In this document: positions 60,124 to 64,000 of the stretch, one piece after another
Layout of the letters: the number at the start of each line of letters is the position of its first letter
How positions within the stretch are numbered: position 1 is the first letter of the stretch
The notes under the pieces: model-generated
Databases searched by the model: none
What the model was told of the DNA's origin: nothing
What the model saw: only the letters and a program-made list of their open reading frames with translations
Translations under genes and position numbers: made by a program
Origin: Gigaspora margarita
Taxonomy: Eukaryota > Glomeromycota > Glomeromycetes > Diversisporales > Gigasporaceae
DNA length: 64,000 nucleotides
Direction of reading: 5' to 3'
Assembly (NCBI GenBank): GCA_009809945.1
Contig: WTPW01001144.1
Span: 139,072 to 203,071 of the forward strand

Positions 60124-61796
60124 CCTTACTTTATATTTTCTATTAGCATATTTCAAATATAAAATTTATAAAAATTATCCTATTAGCATAATTTCAAATA
60201 TACTTTAATTAGTAATTAGCTGTTTTCAAATATACCTTTTTACTCAATACCTACTTTTCAAATATAACCTTTTTTAAAAAACAGACCTGCATTAGCAATT
60301 TTTCAAATATGATATCATATAGATTGTTCAGGGTCCTAGATGACCCCTATATATGGTAATATATGCAGCCCCTGTTTGGTATACAGATCACAAATTAATT
60401 AAAATTTATTAAAATTTATAGCTAAAGCTCAAAAAAATGCCATTGTCACACTTGGAATTCACCTCTCAAAAGAATTCAGAGACAGATAGTTTATAGTATG
60501 AAGACTACAACTATAGTGATATGGCAGGCTAATAATAATGTCAGTGTATGACTTAACAGAGAGGATTAAATAAGGCTTTGGTGAAAGAGGCAGCAACACA
60601 CTTATATATGAAGATATAAGAGGTTAGTTACTTTACTACAAACAATAAATAACAACAAGAGACACAATTTCTCTTAACTAAACTATAAGATTCTACTAAG
60701 AAAATAAAGTGTAATTTATAACATGTATGAGGACATGTACAAGGACTTTATTATTCAGTGGGAAATAAGGATTACAAGAGAGANTTCAATTCTAANTAAA
60801 TGAAAAAAAGGTAAACCAAATCCACTTTGCTACAGAGGCAAAAGGAGTGGGTTTATATACATGAATTATAGGTTACAATCTACACTACTAATAACTATTT
60901 TATTCTATTTTACAGACTATCTTCTCTAATCGATTATGAATTAAAAAGAACAAAAAGAATTATTATGAAAATATTATGAGTAAAAAGAGAAAAGTAAAAT
61001 GAGCAGTTATGAATTTAGAATTCTGAATGTCTATNCCNTGATCATCCAGATTATGCGCATGATCNTGTATGAATGATCGGTGATTTCATAAAATCAGCAT
61101 TAAATGAAGTCGATGACGATCAAATTCATATGTTATCGTGAGGGTATTTTCAAGTGTAACACCATTAAATGTACTGTTAGATAAGCAAGCATGTATTTAT
61201 TGATTTAAATCAAAATTATTGTCCTTTCATAGTATTTATTTTTCATTAACAGCTAATTACAAAATCTTTATGATCTATATATATTTAATTGTTTAATTCT
61301 ACATCTAATTCTATGTCTAATCCTATATCTAATCCTACATCTACTCAAATTTCTAATATCTTATACTATACTATCTTACACAATATCATTCTAATAAGAA
61401 ACCTTTGCAACTTTAATATATATTATCTATAAATATCTTCAATAATATTATTAATAAATCGCATAGTTAATTAATATTATTATATGCTTTCAATTTTAAA
61501 AGAGATTGGTGAAGAGAAATTGAGGAAACAATTCAGTCACTTGCATACAAAACGTAAAATATAAAAAATATACGAACTAATTCTTCCCCCTACATTAACG
61601 TTATTAAGACTTTTTTTTGTTCAACACAAAGATTTTGTCAACGTAGTGATCGTAATTTATTTATAACTTCGATCAGCGAGGTGTAATATGAAAATTGTTG
61701 GATTCGAATATATTGTAAGGCAAAGTGAGAACTTCACGTTTGTCTAATAATTTCCAAGTTTAACTGATAAGATAATCTACCCGAGCTTCCAAAAAA
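60124..61796. other. Sparse intergenic region with ambiguous bases
   Basis: No gene is assignable. 60440-60920 is less AT-rich and mixed, with single Ns at 60784 and 60796, and more at 61035, 61038 and 61065; these may reflect divergent haplotypes or weak coverage. The text near 61300 is a short (tctaatcctacatc)n repeat. Likely upstream sequence of the Sel1 gene towards 61700. Confidence 0.35.
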
Positions 61797-62077
61797 GGGG
61801 ATCATGTACCCACGTGATTTTTTGAAAATTTAGTTAAAATTAGGTTAGAGCCTGTTTAGCATTAGGGTCGGGGTTAGGGTTAGGACAGACGTATAGGTAA
61901 AATTGCCTTCCCGGCATTTTTTATTAATGGCCCAAGATAGGTTTGAACTGCCGTTTTTATGTTGCGTTTTTTTTGTTTTTTGTCTTCTTCGGGCTGATCC
62001 GTGTAAACAAAATTTCGCGACTCCGGTTGGTTGATTTACACAAAAATGTCACATGGGTACATGGTTTTAGACGACCC
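61797..62077. mobile_element. MITE with catgtacccacgtga ends and telomere-like interior
   Basis: Left atcatgtacccacgtgattt and right aatgtcacatgggtacatgg are inverted. ccaaaaaa may be duplicated (61789-61796 and 62078-62085). Interior ggggttagggttaggacaga. It lies ~120 bp upstream of the first Sel1 coding text and could affect its promoter. Confidence 0.65.
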
Positions 62078-62200
62078 CCAAAAAAAGTATAAAAAATATT
62101 TCCGAATCAATTGCGTAATGATCTACAAACTCGGGGCACTCGGGTTCCTACTATCTAATCAGCTATCACGTTATTTAAATCTTGATCTTTAAAAATTTTT

Positions 62201-64000
62201 TTGATTGGTCAAATTATAAAATTCCCACGATTGTTTTCTTTTTACGGTATTTATTTCATATATGAAAAAAACTTACTTACGCGTATTACACCTTTGTATA
62301 CGAAAACATCTTATATAAGAAAAAAACTTTACTCTCTATATCTTGTATACGAAACAAAAAATGAACTTTCAACTTTTGCTGAACACGGTGACACTTCTAC
62401 TTTATACCTTATACTTGAATCGTTTCTTGAAGCTGGTATAAATGTCCCAAAAGATGATAAGAAAGCGTTTGAATGTTATATGAAATCTGAAAATCCTATC
62501 GGTCAAGCTCTTGTTGGTGCATGTTATGAAGAAGGTACAGGAATTTCTAAAGATGAAAAAGAAGCTTTTGAATGGTATTTAAAATCAGCTGAAAAGGTGA
62601 TTCTCATGGTCAATTCAAACTTGGAACTTGTTATCGTGAAGGTAAAGATGTTCCTATAGATGAAAAGAAAGCTTTTGAATGGTTTAAACGATCTGCTGAT
62701 GGTGGTTCTTATCATGGAAAATATAATGTTGGAATTTGTTATATGAAAGGTAATGGGGCGATAATTGTATTAATATAATTATCGAGGTACCACATACTAA
62801 TGGCGGTAAGTGAATTGGCTGTTTTTGTTTTATTAATTTACTTAATTTTTCTCTAATTTTTTTTTTATTTTAAAAGGTTCACAGTTCACTGAAAATATCG
62901 AAAGTATCGAAACGATGATGCAGAAAATTGAATTGATTTATGTATATGTGAAAAGAAGGCATTTGAGAATTTTTTAAAATCTACCGAAAGTAAAGATTCT
63001 AATGGTCAATTTTTTGTTGGAATTTGTTATCAAATGGTATGGGCGTCTCTAAAGATGAGAAGAAAGCATTCGAATGGTATTTGAAATCCACCGAAAATGA
63101 AGATTCGCATGGACAATTTTTCGTTGGAACTTGTTATCGAAAAGGCTTGGGCGCCTCTAAAGATGAGAAGAAGGCATTCGAATGGTATTCGAAGTCAGCT
63201 AATGGCGGAAATCAGAAAGGACAAATTATCGCTGGATTTTACTATAGCGAAGGCGAATATGTTTGTATAAATGAGAAGAAGGCATTTGAATTGTTTTTGA
63301 AATCAGCGAAAAGTGGAGATTCAGACGGTCAATTTCTTGTTGGTTTTTACTATAATGACGGTATAGGGTTTCTAAAGATGAAAAGAAATCATTTGAATGG
63401 TACTTAAAATCTGCAGAAAACGGAAATCTAAAGGGCAATTAATCGTTGGAATCTACTTAACAATCGGGCATCTGAAAGAGGTAATACAAGAAAAAAATAC
63501 ACCTGCCCGAAAAATCAAGGCGAAGGATATTACCCTGTGGAAAGCGGATATCCCATGCACTGAAGAGAATATTCGCTGGGCGATAATTGTATTAATATAA
63601 TTATCGAGGTACCACATACTAATGGCGGTAAGTGAATTGGCTGTTTTTGTTCTATTAATTTACTTAATTTTTCTCTAATTTTTTTTTTATTTTAAAAGAT
63701 TCACAGTTTTTTCTTAGCACTGAAAATATCGAAAGTACAATGTTGGAATTTGTTATATGAAAGGTAATGGTGTTACTAAAGATGAGAATAAAGGATTTAA
63801 ATGGTTTTTAAAATCTGCTAAAGGGTTATTCATTGGATTATGCGCCGTTGGAAAATGTTATATAAGTGGTAGAGGCGTTTTAAAAGATGAAAAAAAGCAT
63901 TTGAATACTTTACAAAATCAGCTGAAAAAGGTTATTCTCAAGGATTAATAGCTGTTGGTCTTTGTTATCAAGATGATAGAGGTGTATCCAAAGATGAAAA
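62201..64000 (+). CDS. Sel1-like repeat (TPR-like) protein gene, broken by single-base losses, continues beyond window
   Basis: Sel1-type repeats of about 36 residues follow one another with the pattern GxxYxxGxGVxKDEKKAFEWYLKSAE. Clear units are GTGISKDEKEAFEWYLKSAE (62533), NGMGVSKDEKKAFEWYLKS (63030), GLGASKDEKKAFEWYSKSA (63150), NEKKAFELFLKSAKSGDSDG (63270) and GVLKDEKK (63875), running to the right edge. Such proteins are alpha-solenoid adaptors, in these fungi often linked to kinase signalling. The in-frame text starts near 62201 without a convincing ATG, so a 5' exon is likely missing or upstream. Frame breaks at about 62595, 63033, 63367, 63428 and 63893 are each explained by one missing base in a short homopolymer. 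Also seen: a TGA near 62928, and two 71-nt intron-like segments (62806-62876 and 63628-63698). It is a pseudogene or sequencing-damaged gene. Confidence 0.75.
62757..62906 (+). repeat. Direct repeat R1 (exon end plus 71-nt intron) inside the Sel1 gene
   Basis: Starts ggcgataattgtattaatat and ends gaaaatatcgaaagta; encodes GDNCINIIIEVPHTNG up to a gtaagt donor at 62806, then an intron ending aaaag at 62876. Near-identical to 63579-63737. Confidence 0.8.
63579..63737 (+). repeat. Direct repeat R2 inside the Sel1 gene
   Basis: Second copy of R1 with the same donor (63628) and acceptor (ending 63698), and a few added bases (ttttttcttag) before cactgaaaatatc. It is followed immediately by a 32-bp copy (63739-63770) of the sequence that precedes R1 (62725-62756). 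Confidence 0.8.

Noticed and set aside
60440-60920. Possible LTR starting tgtcacacttgg
   Set aside because: Could not find a matching end, duplication or partner copy.

Overview
The window looks like nuclear DNA of an early-diverging, very AT-rich and transposon-rich fungus, most probably an arbuscular mycorrhizal fungus (Glomeromycotina, Rhizophagus/Gigaspora type). The evidence is the kind of coding debris present: a TKL-type protein kinase with a CxxC...CxxC zinc-ribbon-like N-terminal module and the phrases IYGLTQN, PYIAPE and RPFDGY; a Sel1-repeat protein with 71-nt GTAAGT...AG introns; and a large repetitive gene family with an N-terminal Cys/His cluster and a C-terminal RING-like cluster. 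All three are hallmark expanded families there (recalled from family knowledge, not searched). There are no bacterial operons, rRNA genes, canonical tRNA genes or CRISPR arrays. Most long reading frames are low-complexity T/A-rich sequence or palindrome arms, not genes.

Layout. 1-2.8 kb: degenerate gene on the minus strand carrying a small terminal-inverted-repeat element. 2.9-4.8 kb: short tandem repeats and a 1.05-kb foldback. 4.9-9.1 kb: a satellite array with a higher-order repeat of about 390 bp (four ~100-bp monomers), interrupted by a foldback and a hAT-like element. 9.4-12.3 kb: a second hAT-like element with nested insertions, then a diverged tandem array split by two MITEs. 12.6-17 kb: the main coding remnants (broken kinase, duplicated kinase N-terminal module, MULE-like MITE, unknown coding remnant). 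17.7-24.8 kb: second satellite array with hAT, Tc1/mariner-like and foldback insertions. 24.8-35.9 kb: AT-rich sequence with foldbacks, MITEs and the first 'omega' element (T-rich body with repeated cactttgcaagaa). 35.9-43.8 kb: omega copies 2 and 3, one assembly gap, two retroelement-like 3' fragments and a 453-bp hAT-like element with perfect 8-bp duplications. 44-47.4 kb: third satellite array (inverted) and MITEs. 47.4-48.4 kb: a tRNA-headed, A-tailed SINE-like retroposon in a 14-bp duplication. 48.8-51.2 kb: nested Tc1-like/foldback cluster. 51.7-60.1 kb: inverted omega copy 4 with a third retroelement-like fragment and a 944-base gap, then omega copy 5 inside a different pair of terminal repeats and carrying a MULE-like MITE. 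60.1-64 kb: sparse sequence, a MITE, and a Sel1-repeat gene leaving the right edge.

The biology is therefore mainly transposon and satellite structure rather than interacting genes. The strongest observations are: (i) one T-rich body bounded by different sets of terminal repeats; (ii) a palindromic gaatggtaccaaaat / cgtctcatgagacg module shared by many otherwise different foldbacks; (iii) several hAT-like elements whose ends consist of iterated short motifs; (iv) telomere-like TTAGGG runs inside several different MITEs; (v) the ~970-bp tRNA-headed retroposon; (vi) a Sel1 gene whose five single-base frame breaks all look like homopolymer length losses; and (vii) an LTR-like X-R-S-R-X direct-repeat arrangement inside that gene. 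Boundaries were read by eye; TIR/TSD ends quoted with a duplication are precise, others may be off by tens of bases.
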